Shown in pieces: positions 16,323-24,485 of a stretch of 64,000 nt of DNA (the stretch's first letter is position 1; each line of letters opens with the position of its first letter). The stretch spans positions 1 to 64,000 of the forward strand of contig CAZJAH010000004.1 of NCBI GenBank assembly GCA_964544155.1, read 5' to 3'. This DNA comes from CAZJAH01 sp964544155. GTDB lineage: Bacteria > Bacteroidota > Ignavibacteria > Kapaibacteriales > UBA2268. The notes under the pieces are model-generated. The model saw only the letters and a list, made by a program, of their open reading frames with translations. It was not told where the DNA came from and did not search any database. The position numbers and the translations under genes were made by a program.

Positions 16323-16568
16323 TTAATTAATATGTTTATGACCAATACAGTTATGAGCTTCCGGTACAGGGTCTAATCCTCCCGGATGAAATGGATGACA
16401 CTTGACAATTCTCTTGGCGGCAAGGCAAACACCCTTGATGGAGCCATGCTTTTCGACAGCTTCCATCGCATAAGCAGAACAGCTGGGATAAAACCTGCAT
16501 GAAGAAGGCAGGACAGGTGATATTATCAGCTTATAAGCTTTTAAAAGCAAAATTAAAAGATTTTTCAA
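16323..16568 (-). CDS. yidD: Membrane protein insertion efficiency factor YidD
   Basis: An 81-residue protein with an N-terminal amphipathic helix and the family core KLISPVLPSSCRFYPSCSAYAMEAVEKHG (residues 13-41), then CHPFHPGGLDPVP. YidD assists YidC-dependent insertion. It starts one base after the end of rnpA and lies 17 bases before yidC, as in most bacteria. Confidence 0.95.
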   Translation of the reverse strand: MKNLLILLLKAYKLIISPVLPSSCRFYPSCSAYAMEAVEKHGSIKGVCLAAKRIVKCHPFHPGGLDPVPEAHNCIGHKHIN

Positions 16569-16569
16569 T

Positions 16570-16965
16570 TCAGCCTTCCTCCAGGAATTTTTTATAATAT
16601 GTCACAGCTTTATCAATCAGGAAATCCACAACGGGAGAAACATCACTGAGGCATATCCGGGAGGGCGCTTTCGGTGCATCCTTCCAGGCGATTATCAGTG
16701 TGTCGATATGACGAATATCTGTTTCTGCCAGCTTCAATTTTATTGATTCCCTCAGCAGCCTCTTAATTCTGTTACGCGTGACGGCTTTTTTCGCTCTTCT
16801 TTTAGCAACAGTCACGCCGAATTTCACAGTATTTTCCGATCCGGCACTGCTGTGATCATAAATAACAACCGCAACAGCTTTATCATGGTGAAATTTTTTG
16901 CCCCGGCTGAAAGCATTGTTGAAAGCTTTATATCCTTTCAAAGGGGCTAGTGCTTTTATGTCCAT
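16570..16965 (-). CDS. rnpA: Ribonuclease P protein component
   Basis: A 131-residue basic protein that binds the RNase P RNA to mature tRNA 5' ends. The signature FGVTVAKRRAKKAVTRNRIK is at residues 49-68, with the RNR box RNRIKRLLRE at 64-73. The segment before it has the expected FNNAFSRGKKFHHD. It is slightly longer at the C-terminus than many homologues. It lies between rpmH and yidD, the canonical position; a hairpin in the rpmH-rnpA gap may lower its expression relative to L34. Confidence 0.95.
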   Translation of the reverse strand: MDIKALAPLKGYKAFNNAFSRGKKFHHDKAVAVVIYDHSSAGSENTVKFGVTVAKRRAKKAVTRNRIKRLLRESIKLKLAETDIRHIDTLIIAWKDAPKAPSRICLSDVSPVVDFLIDKAVTYYKKFLEEG

Positions 16966-17042
16966 AGAGGCCCATCCATTGATAACAAGACGCGGTCATT
17001 GCCCCGAAATTCAAAAAACAATCAGCAGCCGGTACAGGCCGG

Positions 17043-17072
17043 TAAAATAAAATGCCTGCGCTTCAGCAGGCA
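17043..17072 (-). terminator. Hairpin with T-tail between rpmH and rnpA
   Basis: On the minus strand, 11 bases after the rpmH stop, TGCCTGC and GCAGGCA form a 7-bp stem with a 6-base loop followed by TTTTATTTTA. It is a credible partial terminator: it would let most transcripts end after rpmH, with some reading on into rnpA-yidD-yidC. Confidence 0.75.
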
Positions 17073-17083
17073 AATATTTATTG

Positions 17084-17236
17084 TTATTTCGCGTTTGAAT
17101 GGCTTACAGAAACCCTGTGGCGGCCTTTAGCTCTTCGCCTGTTGAGCACCTTGCGTCCGTTCTTTGTAGCCATGCGAGCCCTGAATCCGTGCTTGTTCGC
17201 TCTTTTTCTTCTACTGGGCTGGTACGTTCTTTTCAT
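17084..17236 (-). CDS. rpmH: 50S ribosomal protein L34
   Basis: A 50-residue, very basic protein read from the sequence: it begins MKRTYQPSRRKRANKHGF, continues with RARMATKNGRKVLNRRRAKGR and ends VSHSNAK. This is full-length bacterial L34. Its small size means length-filtered gene calling would miss it; the open frame on the opposite strand is a shadow. It opens the rpmH-rnpA-yidD-yidC cluster that often lies near the replication origin, but dnaA is not adjacent here. Confidence 0.97.
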   Translation of the reverse strand: MKRTYQPSRRKRANKHGFRARMATKNGRKVLNRRRAKGRHRVSVSHSNAK

Positions 17237-17326
17237 AACACACCCTTAAAAATTAATATATAAATTAATACCTTTTATGCAAACAGAGAACTACAAAGAT
17301 AAAAAAAATGTCATTGCAAAAAAACT

Positions 17327-17360
17327 CTTTAATTATTTTTGGGCCGCTTTAATTATTTTT
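17327..17360. repeat. Short tandem duplication across the C69 peptidase stop codon
   Basis: CTTTAATTATTTTT occurs at 17327-17340 and again at 17347-17360 (period 20). The stop codon of the minus-strand peptidase gene (17353-17355) lies inside the right-hand copy, so a second in-phase-looking gene end lies just downstream. Confidence 0.75.
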
Positions 17361-18993
17361 TGCTGCTGTCTTTGTATCTGTATTCAACATCATAGTAACC
17401 GGGGCGCTCTTCGATGACTTTTTTAAAAAATTCTTCTCCGTAGCCTACTCCTTTGGGAGCACGGCCGCCTTTAACATTAACGTCATTTACAAAGCCGTCA
17501 TTATATTTCATTACCAGGTAGCGCCATAATTCTCGCCAGCGCTCGACTACCATTTCGGCCTGCGATACTGAGTAATCCGTAAGATAATTTACTGCAAGCT
17601 TTTTATCGGTTTCATAAAGTGACAAAGCTGCCTTATCTACAGCGGGCTGGAAAGCCATGAATTTACCTTCAAAATGTGACTGTACTTTTTGTATGTCTTT
17701 TATCATGTAATCATATTTTGTGTAGGCCAGATTAGCCACAAGGTTAAATACCCAAAAAGCTGATTCCATGGTAAAATCATTTATCGCGCCAACAGTAAAT
17801 GATTTGGGCGGATATTCTATTGAGCAGTAAAGCGGCACATAAACAGTCGAATAATTATCATCTGTACCGTACCAGAAAACTCCTCCTATCTCATCGGGCA
17901 ACCATGAACGCATCTGTGAAATAAACGAGAATGCCGTCTGCTGAGTGGAAATAGGCCTTTCCCAGCCGTATTTTGTCGTATCACCTTCGATTTCCCAGCC
18001 GAGGTTCTTCCACCTGTAAGGATTGCCGAATGGAGCTGCAGCCAGCCCTTTCCTCATATCGAAATCTGTACCTTCGAAATGATCTCTCACCAGGCTCATT
18101 GCAAATTCAAGCGAAATCCTTTCGTCGGGCTTTATCCATAAAGGATAAGGCTCTGCTCCGACTACCGCGCGGAAATAATCCGGGGACAAATTGAGCGAAG
18201 GAGCGCTTCTTCTGAAAAGGCTCCATACCCTGCCTTCGCAGTACAGTAAACCTGTTGGATCGAGTGGATTATATGTATCGGCAAAGCTGAATGGCTCACC
18301 GCTATCGGGATCGTAATAGCCTTTTTCCACGGCAAGATCGATAACATCTTCTGTATATAAGGTATTCTCGGGGTCATTAGTCGGGAATGTGGTGATTCTT
18401 GCCTGGTTGGCATGAGCGCTGATATATCCGTCCGGAACTTTACGGGCAACCCATACAGCGCCGGTATTGCCCGGGCCTTTGCCGATCATTTCCATATACC
18501 ATACTTCGTTCGGGTCGGCGATAGAGAATGATTCGCCCGTACTGTAATACCCATAGGTCTGCAGAAGGTTGTCTATTACATCAATAGCTTCCCTTGCAGT
18601 CTTTGCTCTCTGTAGTGCCAGCCTCATCAGGCTGCCGTAATCGATTATGCCGGTAGTATCCCTTAATTCTTTCCGGCCGGTAAAGGTGGTTTCTCCGATC
18701 GATACCTGAAATTCGTTCATATTGCCTACTACCTGGTAGGTTTCCTCTACCTGTGGAATTTTACCAAGGTATTTGCCTGTATCCCAGTCATATATTTCGA
18801 TTGAATCGCCTTTTTCGTGCTTCTGCGCGGGCAGAAAATAAAGCGGTTCCATAAAGCCGCCGGCGTCGGCTGAATAAAAGATCATTGTCGAACCGTCGGT
18901 ACTCGCGCCTTTAGTTACAAGTAAGTTTGTGCAGGCATCTGTGATAGCGTATGCAGAAAATAATACCGTTATGTAAACAAATAGTTTTTTCAT
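17353..18993 (-). CDS. C69 family dipeptidase (PepD-like), exported
   Basis: A 546-residue N-terminal-nucleophile hydrolase. A signal peptide (residues 1-20) ends just before CTNLLVTKGASTDGS, the usual mature start of peptidase family C69/U34; Cys21 becomes the catalytic nucleophile after processing. Further family segments are visible, such as SIADPNEVWYMEMIGKG and VPDGYISAHANQARI. Family members cleave dipeptides; here the enzyme should act in the periplasm or outside the cell. It is a single-gene unit; rpmH begins 117 bases beyond its stop on the same strand. The gene end carries a short tandem duplication. Confidence 0.9.
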   Translation of the reverse strand: MKKLFVYITVLFSAYAITDACTNLLVTKGASTDGSTMIFYSADAGGFMEPLYFLPAQKHEKGDSIEIYDWDTGKYLGKIPQVEETYQVVGNMNEFQVSIGETTFTGRKELRDTTGIIDYGSLMRLALQRAKTAREAIDVIDNLLQTYGYYSTGESFSIADPNEVWYMEMIGKGPGNTGAVWVARKVPDGYISAHANQARITTFPTNDPENTLYTEDVIDLAVEKGYYDPDSGEPFSFADTYNPLDPTGLLYCEGRVWSLFRRSAPSLNLSPDYFRAVVGAEPYPLWIKPDERISLEFAMSLVRDHFEGTDFDMRKGLAAAPFGNPYRWKNLGWEIEGDTTKYGWERPISTQQTAFSFISQMRSWLPDEIGGVFWYGTDDNYSTVYVPLYCSIEYPPKSFTVGAINDFTMESAFWVFNLVANLAYTKYDYMIKDIQKVQSHFEGKFMAFQPAVDKAALSLYETDKKLAVNYLTDYSVSQAEMVVERWRELWRYLVMKYNDGFVNDVNVKGGRAPKGVGYGEEFFKKVIEERPGYYDVEYRYKDSSKK

Positions 18994-19240
18994 AATGATT
19001 TTAATAAATAATTATACATATTAATAATCTTATAACTTCCAGTTTATCAACCGACTATGATACACTTTTATTATATTAAATATAATTAATATATTAAACA
19101 GGATTAATAAACCGTACGATGATTAATGAAATGCCCGGTTTTTTACACCAGGCATTGAATACAATGTAATAAATTCTTTGAAATATTCAACATATTTTCG
19201 TTTTCGAATATTTTGGATAGTGTGAAATTATTCTAAAAGT

Positions 19241-19276
19241 AAAAAGCCCCGGAGATTTTTACCTCCCCGGAGCTTA
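19241..19276 (-). terminator. Terminator after the Fn3-repeat T9SS protein
   Basis: On the minus strand AAGCTCCGGGG pairs with CTCCGGGGCTT (11 bp including G-T pairs) around an A-rich loop and is followed by TTTTTACTTTT. It lies 68 bases after the stop codon. Confidence 0.85.
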
Positions 19277-19296
19277 TTTTTTGATCCTAAAACGCT

Positions 19297-19330
19297 AAAT
19301 CATTGATGACCAACTCGAAATCATTGATGA
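19297..19330. repeat. 13-bp direct repeat, period 21
   Basis: AAATCATTGATGA is present at 19297-19309 and 19318-19330, in the short gap between the Fn3 protein stop codon and its terminator. It ends 13 bases beyond the stop, the same distance as the 28-bp repeat beyond the SDR stop. Confidence 0.75.
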
Positions 19331-19343
19331 TATGCTGTGTTCA

Positions 19344-21983
19344 TCACTTATTTATAATTATCCTTCCGGCTATCCGACCGGTTTCGGTGCCTATAACAAT
19401 TGTATATGCCCCCGAAGAATATGCGTTTAAGTCAAGCTTAATACTGTTGTTTCCTTCATTTGCTATTCCTTCATAAAGTATTCCGCTGAGATTTCCTTCA
19501 GCATCGTAAAGATAGATATTGATCCTGCCTGTTTTTTTCAGGTCAAAGGTCAATTCAGCCCTGTTTGCAGCAGGGTTCGGATATACTTTAATATCTTTCC
19601 TATCGGTAAACCTTTCGTAAACAGGAGCAGGATCGAATGTGGAAAATTCAAATGGCTCTGACCACGGGCCTTCGCCGGCCTCGTTGAAAGCTCTTACTCT
19701 CCAGTAGTAAGTCAATACTGGGTCGAGTTGAGAATAAACCTTGAAGCCAAGAAATATATTCGGATCGCTGAAAACAATGTTGCTGAAAGATTCATCTGTT
19801 GCCAGTTCCAGCTTGTAAGCCGTGGCCCCGGGTACATCATTCCACCTGAAGGTGGCTCTAAGTTTCTGTAGTTCTGTGCCGTCCTCAGGTTCTGTAAGCT
19901 GAGGAGCGTCATCAGGCGGTATCGCTATGGTTCTGAATTGATGTATATCTGTCCAGGCGCTTTTACCCGAATCGTTTACTGACCTAACCCTCCAGAGGTA
20001 GTTAGTGTAATTTTCGAGATTATTCAGTGCGTATTCGGATTCGGTCAGTCCCGCGGATTCGGTAACGTTTACAATAACAGTCTGAAAAGCCGGATCATCA
20101 GATACCTGAAGTTCGTAGAAGTCGGCTCTTTCCGCGTCCGACCAGTCTAAGGTAAGAGTAAGCGGCAGCATTACTTCACCATTATCGGGATAAAGCAATA
20201 CAGGAACTTCCGGCCCCTGCTGGCTTGTAGTGAAAGTAAATACTTCTGACCATTCGCTATAGCCTTCATTATTTCGTGCTCTTACATGCCAGTAAAGTTT
20301 GGTATCTGGAGGCATATTCTTGAAAGTTGTCCAATTACCCGGGATACCTCTTCTTCCGGCAATAACATTATTGAATTCCGGATCGTCGGCTATCTCGAGG
20401 TCATATGTTTCTGCCTGATCCACAACTTGCCAGATAAATGTAGGGACGAGTGATTCCCTGACGTTACCGTCATCAGGGAACCTAAGATCCGGAGGAGTTA
20501 TAGCTGTCTTAAAAGTAAATACTTCTGACCATTCGCTTTCACATCCTGAATAAGTGGATGAAACTCTCCAGTAGTAATTCGTATTGTATTCGGGCAGAGT
20601 CACGGAAAATGTAGAGCTGCTGCCTACATCAATATATGTATTGCCGAAGTCGGGGTCATCCGAAAGCTGAAGTCTGTAAATGGCATCTTCCCCGAAATCC
20701 TCCCAGTTGAGGTCTACCGACTGCGGCATTCCGGTTGTGCTGTCATCCGGATCAAGTAGCTGCGGCGGCCTGACAGTTGTTCTAAACCTACGCGATTCCG
20801 ACCAATACCCGGTATTTTCAGTATCTTCCGCTCTTACTCGCCAGTAATATGTACTGTGATAATTAGCCAGTTCCTCCTCGTAGCTGCTTTCCGTAATTCC
20901 GGGCTGATCCAGGTAAATATCATCAAATTCACTATCTGCCGCTATTTGCAGCCTGTAACCGGAAACCTCGGGCATGTCTTCCCAGTCGAATAAGGCCGTT
21001 ATCGGAACGCATTCAGCGTCCTCCTGCGGTGATACTGGTTCAGGCGCATGATATTTTGTTTTAAATGACCATGATTCAGACCAGTCTGAAGAACAGGAAA
21101 ACGTAGATGACCCTTTGATTCTCCAGTAATATGTTGTGTTATATTCATCGAGGGATGCCGTATAAGTAGCTGAAGACTGGCCGGTATATGTCGCACTGTG
21201 GCTGATAATCGGTTCATCAAATCCGGCATTATCTGATATTTGAATTTCATATTCATCAAAATCATTTGAAACAAGCCAGGTAAGATCAGGTTCAAGCCCG
21301 ACACCTGTTGTTTCATCTGCAGGTGTTTCTTTTTCCGGTGGCTTTTTCGTTGTATTAAACACTTGTTGATCGGACCAATCTGACGTGCAGTTGTTTTTAT
21401 TTGAAGATACTCTCCAGTAATATTGCTTCTCATATTGATCCAGCTTTACCGAATAAGTGGTGGATGTAATTGAAGTTGCGTTTACGACCGGCTGATTAAA
21501 ATCATTCGTTAAGGCGACTTGCAGATTATATGATTCCGCCGAGGGTGCTTCAGACCATTGGAAGTTCAAATTATTTTCTACACATTCCTGATCCGGTTCG
21601 GGATAAAGAAGCTCCTCCGGCTCGGCCGTCGTAGAGGTAAAATACCTGGTTTCGGAAGTTTCTACCGACATATCAGTGAAAGTAGCGGAGACCCGCCAAA
21701 AAATTTCATCGCCCAGTGGTACAGAAACATTTAACTGAACATCAGAAGCCGTAGTCTGCTCATAAATAATATTACTGAAAGTCGGGTCATCGGCTATCTC
21801 TAACCTGAACTGCTCAACTTCTGAAATGTCATTGCCTGCCCACGAGAACTGAACTTCAGGCCCCAGGCACTGAGCGCTGTCCGCCGGTTCCGCAAGTTCC
21901 GGCGGGTCATAAGCGGCGGCACTGACTGAGCCGATAATTATCATAATAAAAATTGCCGCGCGTAAGTAAGCTGCTTTTACCAT
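19344..21983 (-). CDS. Secreted Fn3-like repeat protein with T9SS sorting tail
   Basis: An 879-residue exported protein: signal peptide (about 1-22), eight tandem beta-sandwich repeats of roughly 90-100 residues, and a C-terminal type-A T9SS sorting domain beginning KVYPNPAANRAEL and ending GRIIINK. Each repeat opens with a P-x-L-x-x-P-x-D turn, has a Y-x-L-Q/E-I-A/S-D-D-P-x-F strand and closes with YYWRVRA...G.SEWSE...F.T, the fibronectin type III pattern seen in Bacteroidota surface proteins. Repeats 2-5 carry extra cysteines. No catalytic domain is visible; a surface adhesion or binding role is inferred. Single-gene unit with its own terminator. Confidence 0.88.
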   Translation of the reverse strand: MVKAAYLRAAIFIMIIIGSVSAAAYDPPELAEPADSAQCLGPEVQFSWAGNDISEVEQFRLEIADDPTFSNIIYEQTTASDVQLNVSVPLGDEIFWRVSATFTDMSVETSETRYFTSTTAEPEELLYPEPDQECVENNLNFQWSEAPSAESYNLQVALTNDFNQPVVNATSITSTTYSVKLDQYEKQYYWRVSSNKNNCTSDWSDQQVFNTTKKPPEKETPADETTGVGLEPDLTWLVSNDFDEYEIQISDNAGFDEPIISHSATYTGQSSATYTASLDEYNTTYYWRIKGSSTFSCSSDWSESWSFKTKYHAPEPVSPQEDAECVPITALFDWEDMPEVSGYRLQIAADSEFDDIYLDQPGITESSYEEELANYHSTYYWRVRAEDTENTGYWSESRRFRTTVRPPQLLDPDDSTTGMPQSVDLNWEDFGEDAIYRLQLSDDPDFGNTYIDVGSSSTFSVTLPEYNTNYYWRVSSTYSGCESEWSEVFTFKTAITPPDLRFPDDGNVRESLVPTFIWQVVDQAETYDLEIADDPEFNNVIAGRRGIPGNWTTFKNMPPDTKLYWHVRARNNEGYSEWSEVFTFTTSQQGPEVPVLLYPDNGEVMLPLTLTLDWSDAERADFYELQVSDDPAFQTVIVNVTESAGLTESEYALNNLENYTNYLWRVRSVNDSGKSAWTDIHQFRTIAIPPDDAPQLTEPEDGTELQKLRATFRWNDVPGATAYKLELATDESFSNIVFSDPNIFLGFKVYSQLDPVLTYYWRVRAFNEAGEGPWSEPFEFSTFDPAPVYERFTDRKDIKVYPNPAANRAELTFDLKKTGRINIYLYDAEGNLSGILYEGIANEGNNSIKLDLNAYSSGAYTIVIGTETGRIAGRIIINK

Positions 21984-22329
21984 TTAAACCTCTTTTAATT
22001 TAATTTAAATTCTTATTGTTTTCTTTGCTATCATGACAAATTTACACAATTAATAATATTTTCACTAACCATTATTAATATAATAAGATTAAACGAAGCG
22101 CTGTGCTAAATATTAAAAATAATTTATTGAATTTTTTCAAGAAACTCAGCTTTAACATAAAAAAATTCGCTATCCTGATTATTCCTTAAAATAAAACAAA
22201 AAAATCTCCGTTAAAAGCCTTGTTAGCACTCATCAATTAGGAGTGCTAATTGATTGAGCGGATTTACTGTAAATATGGAAAATATTCTTTAATTTACTTA
22301 TTTATCAATAACTTATGCGGAGGCATAAA
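21984..22329. other. Divergent promoter region of the Fn3 gene and groESL
   Basis: The 346-base AT-rich region lies between the divergent Fn3-repeat gene and groES. The right third contains the CIRCE operator and the groES leader with a GGAGG site. I see no gene in the rest. Confidence 0.6.
22223..22249 (+). promoter_or_regulatory. CIRCE operator (HrcA binding site)
   Basis: TTAGCACTC, nine bases, then GAGTGCTAA: both half-sites match the CIRCE consensus without a mismatch and with the standard 9-base spacer. It lies 80 bases before the groES start, so groESL should be repressed by HrcA and released on heat shock. hrcA itself is not in the window. Confidence 0.97.
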
Positions 22330-22617
22330 ATGAACTTAACACCTTTGCACGACAGAATAATCGTGAAAGCTGCTACACCGGAAGAAACCACCAAAGGCGG
22401 AATCATAATCCCGGAAACAGCAAAAGAAAAACCCATGCAGGGCGAAGTTATAGCAGTTGGAAAAGGAAGGATAACCGAGGACGGAAAAACAATCGAATTA
22501 CAGCTCAATAAGGGAGACAAGGTTCTTTACGGAAAATATTCCGGCACAGAGATCACAATTGAAGGAAATGAATATCTCATCATGCGCGAAAGCGACGTTC
22601 TGGCTGTAATCAGCTAA
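22330..22617 (+). CDS. groES: Co-chaperonin GroES
   Basis: A 95-residue GroES: it begins MNLTPLHDRIIVKAATPEETTKGGI, includes the mobile loop KGGIIIPETAKEKPMQG (22-38) that contacts GroEL, and ends YLIMRESDVLAVI. The start at 22330 follows a GGAGG site by 6 bases; an in-frame ATG at 22315 would place the ribosome site inside the gene and add five non-conserved residues, so I reject it. It is paired with groEL 53 bases downstream and controlled by CIRCE. Confidence 0.98.
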   Translation: MNLTPLHDRIIVKAATPEETTKGGIIIPETAKEKPMQGEVIAVGKGRITEDGKTIELQLNKGDKVLYGKYSGTEITIEGNEYLIMRESDVLAVIS

Positions 22618-22670
22618 CACATTAAAAAATTTTGATCATTAAATAAAACAGAAAACAGGAGGCTACAAAC

Positions 22671-24314
22671 ATGGCTAAACTTATTAATTATGATACCGAA
22701 GCACGCGCCAAACTTAAAAAAGGCGTGGATAAGCTTGCCAATGCCGTTAAAGTTACATTAGGCCCGAAAGGACGCAATGTAATCATCGATAAAAAATTTG
22801 GTGCTCCAACAGTTACTAAAGACGGCGTAACCGTTGCCAAAGAAATTGAACTTGAGGACGCTGTAGAAAATCTCGGCGCCAATATGGTGCGCGAAGTTGC
22901 TTCAAAAACCTCGGATGTAGCTGGCGACGGTACTACCACCGCTACAGTACTCGCGCAGGCTATTTACAGGGAAGGCCTTAAAAACGTTACTGCCGGAGCG
23001 AACCCCATGGACCTGAAGCGAGGCATAGACCTTGCGGTTGCGTCTGTTACAGATGAGCTCAAAAAGCTCAGCCGCGACGTAGAAGGCAAAAAGGAAATTT
23101 CTCAGGTTGGGGCCATTTCAGCTAATAATGATGAAACTATCGGCAGCCTTATAGCCGAAGCTATGGAAAAGGTAGGCAAAGACGGCGTTATCACAGTCGA
23201 AGAAGCCAAAGGAACCGATACTTCACTCGATACTGTTGAAGGTATGCAGTTCGACCGCGGTTATCTTTCACCTTATTTCGTAACTGACGCAGATTCAATG
23301 GAAACCGTACTGGAAGATCCCTACATACTTATCCATGATAAAAAGATCAGCGCTATCAAAGACCTGCTACCGGTACTTGAAAAAGTTTCGCAGGCAGGAC
23401 GCTCATTGCTTATTATCTCTGAAGATATTGAAGGTGAAGCCCTCGCTACCCTCGTTGTTAATAAGATCCGCGGCACATTAAGGGTTGCTGCTGTTAAAGC
23501 TCCCGGATTCGGCGACAGACGCAAAGCAATGCTTGAAGATATCGCCGTGCTCACAGGCGGAACTGTTATCAGTGAAGAAAAAGGCTTCAAGCTCGAAGCT
23601 GCTCAGCTTGCCGACCTCGGTACAGCCAAGAGGATCACTATAGATAAAGATAACACAACTATTGTTGAAGGAGCAGGCTCCAGCGAAGATATAAAGAAAA
23701 GAGTGAACGAGATCAAAGTACAGATAGATAAATCCACAAGCGATTACGACCGCGAAAAACTTCAGGAACGCCTTGCAAAACTGGCAGGCGGTGTAGCCGT
23801 CATTAAAATTGGCGCTGCGACCGAAGTAGAAATGAAAGAAAAGAAAGCACGTGTGGAAGACGCTCTCCATGCCACACGCGCTGCCGTTGAAGAAGGAATC
23901 GTGCCCGGAGGAGGCGTATCATACCTGCGCTGCCTCGGCGCTCTCGATGATCTCAAACCGGCTAATAACGATCAGCTTACAGGCATTAAGATCATCCGTA
24001 AAGCTATCGAAGAACCGGTACGCCAGATCGTATCAAATGCCGGACAGGAAGCCTCTGTGATAGTTAACAGCATCAAAGATAAGCAGGGCGCTTACGGCTA
24101 TAATGCCGCAAAAGACGAATTCGGCGACCTTTATGAAGCGGGCGTTATTGACCCGACTAAAGTATCGAGAGTTGCCCTTGAAAACGCGGCTTCGGTAGCA
24201 GGCCTGCTGCTTACTACAGAAGCTACCATAGTCGATAAGCCTGAAGAAGATAAAGGCGGCCACGCTATGCCTCCCGACATGGGTGGAATGGGCGGAATGG
24301 GCGGAATGATGTAA
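22671..24314 (+). CDS. groEL: Chaperonin GroEL
   Basis: A full-length 547-residue GroEL, the ATP-driven folding chamber partner of GroES. The ATP-binding VKVTLGPKGRNVII (27-40) and GDGTTTATVL (85-94) are intact, as are the apical-domain AVKAPGFGDRR and the C-terminal GGMGGMGGMM tail. A strong AGGAGG site precedes the ATG. The codons are richer in G and C than in neighbouring genes, as expected for high expression. It appears to be the standard single-ring-type group I chaperonin subunit with no missing residues. Confidence 0.98.
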   Translation: MAKLINYDTEARAKLKKGVDKLANAVKVTLGPKGRNVIIDKKFGAPTVTKDGVTVAKEIELEDAVENLGANMVREVASKTSDVAGDGTTTATVLAQAIYREGLKNVTAGANPMDLKRGIDLAVASVTDELKKLSRDVEGKKEISQVGAISANNDETIGSLIAEAMEKVGKDGVITVEEAKGTDTSLDTVEGMQFDRGYLSPYFVTDADSMETVLEDPYILIHDKKISAIKDLLPVLEKVSQAGRSLLIISEDIEGEALATLVVNKIRGTLRVAAVKAPGFGDRRKAMLEDIAVLTGGTVISEEKGFKLEAAQLADLGTAKRITIDKDNTTIVEGAGSSEDIKKRVNEIKVQIDKSTSDYDREKLQERLAKLAGGVAVIKIGAATEVEMKEKKARVEDALHATRAAVEEGIVPGGGVSYLRCLGALDDLKPANNDQLTGIKIIRKAIEEPVRQIVSNAGQEASVIVNSIKDKQGAYGYNAAKDEFGDLYEAGVIDPTKVSRVALENAASVAGLLLTTEATIVDKPEEDKGGHAMPPDMGGMGGMGGMM

Positions 24315-24345
24315 TCATTCACAGCTTCAAACACTCTTATAAATC

Positions 24346-24379
24346 AGGCCGCGGACATTTGCACTGCGGCCTTTTTTTT
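24346..24379 (+). terminator. Terminator after groEL
   Basis: AGGCCGC and GCGGCCT form a 7-bp GC-rich stem followed by an eight-base T-run, 31 bases after the groEL stop. It isolates groESL from the lipoprotein gene downstream. Confidence 0.9.
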
Positions 24380-24485
24380 ATTTTTTCCATAAATAATTAT
24401 TATTTTTTAACATAATGTGCTTTTGTGTATATTAATTTGTTATTATTGATCTAAAGATATTTGAAAATCTATTTGGGGAGTTCAC

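Larger units (their letters stand above)
18994..19343. other. Intergenic region with terminator and tandem repeat
   Basis: This 350-base AT-rich gap lies between the C69 peptidase start and the Fn3 protein stop, both on the minus strand. It holds a strong terminator (19241-19276), a 13-bp repeat pair (19297-19330) and otherwise AT-rich sequence that probably includes the peptidase promoter. No small gene is visible. Confidence 0.6.

Noticed and set aside
17353..18993. Reading the C69 protein as a lipoprotein because Cys follows the signal peptide
   Set aside because: The residues before Cys21 (ITDA) do not form a lipobox, and an N-terminal Cys is the catalytic nucleophile of this peptidase family.
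22315..22329. Earlier ATG for groES at 22315
   Set aside because: The GGAGG ribosome site at 22319-22323 would lie inside the gene, and the added residues are not conserved.
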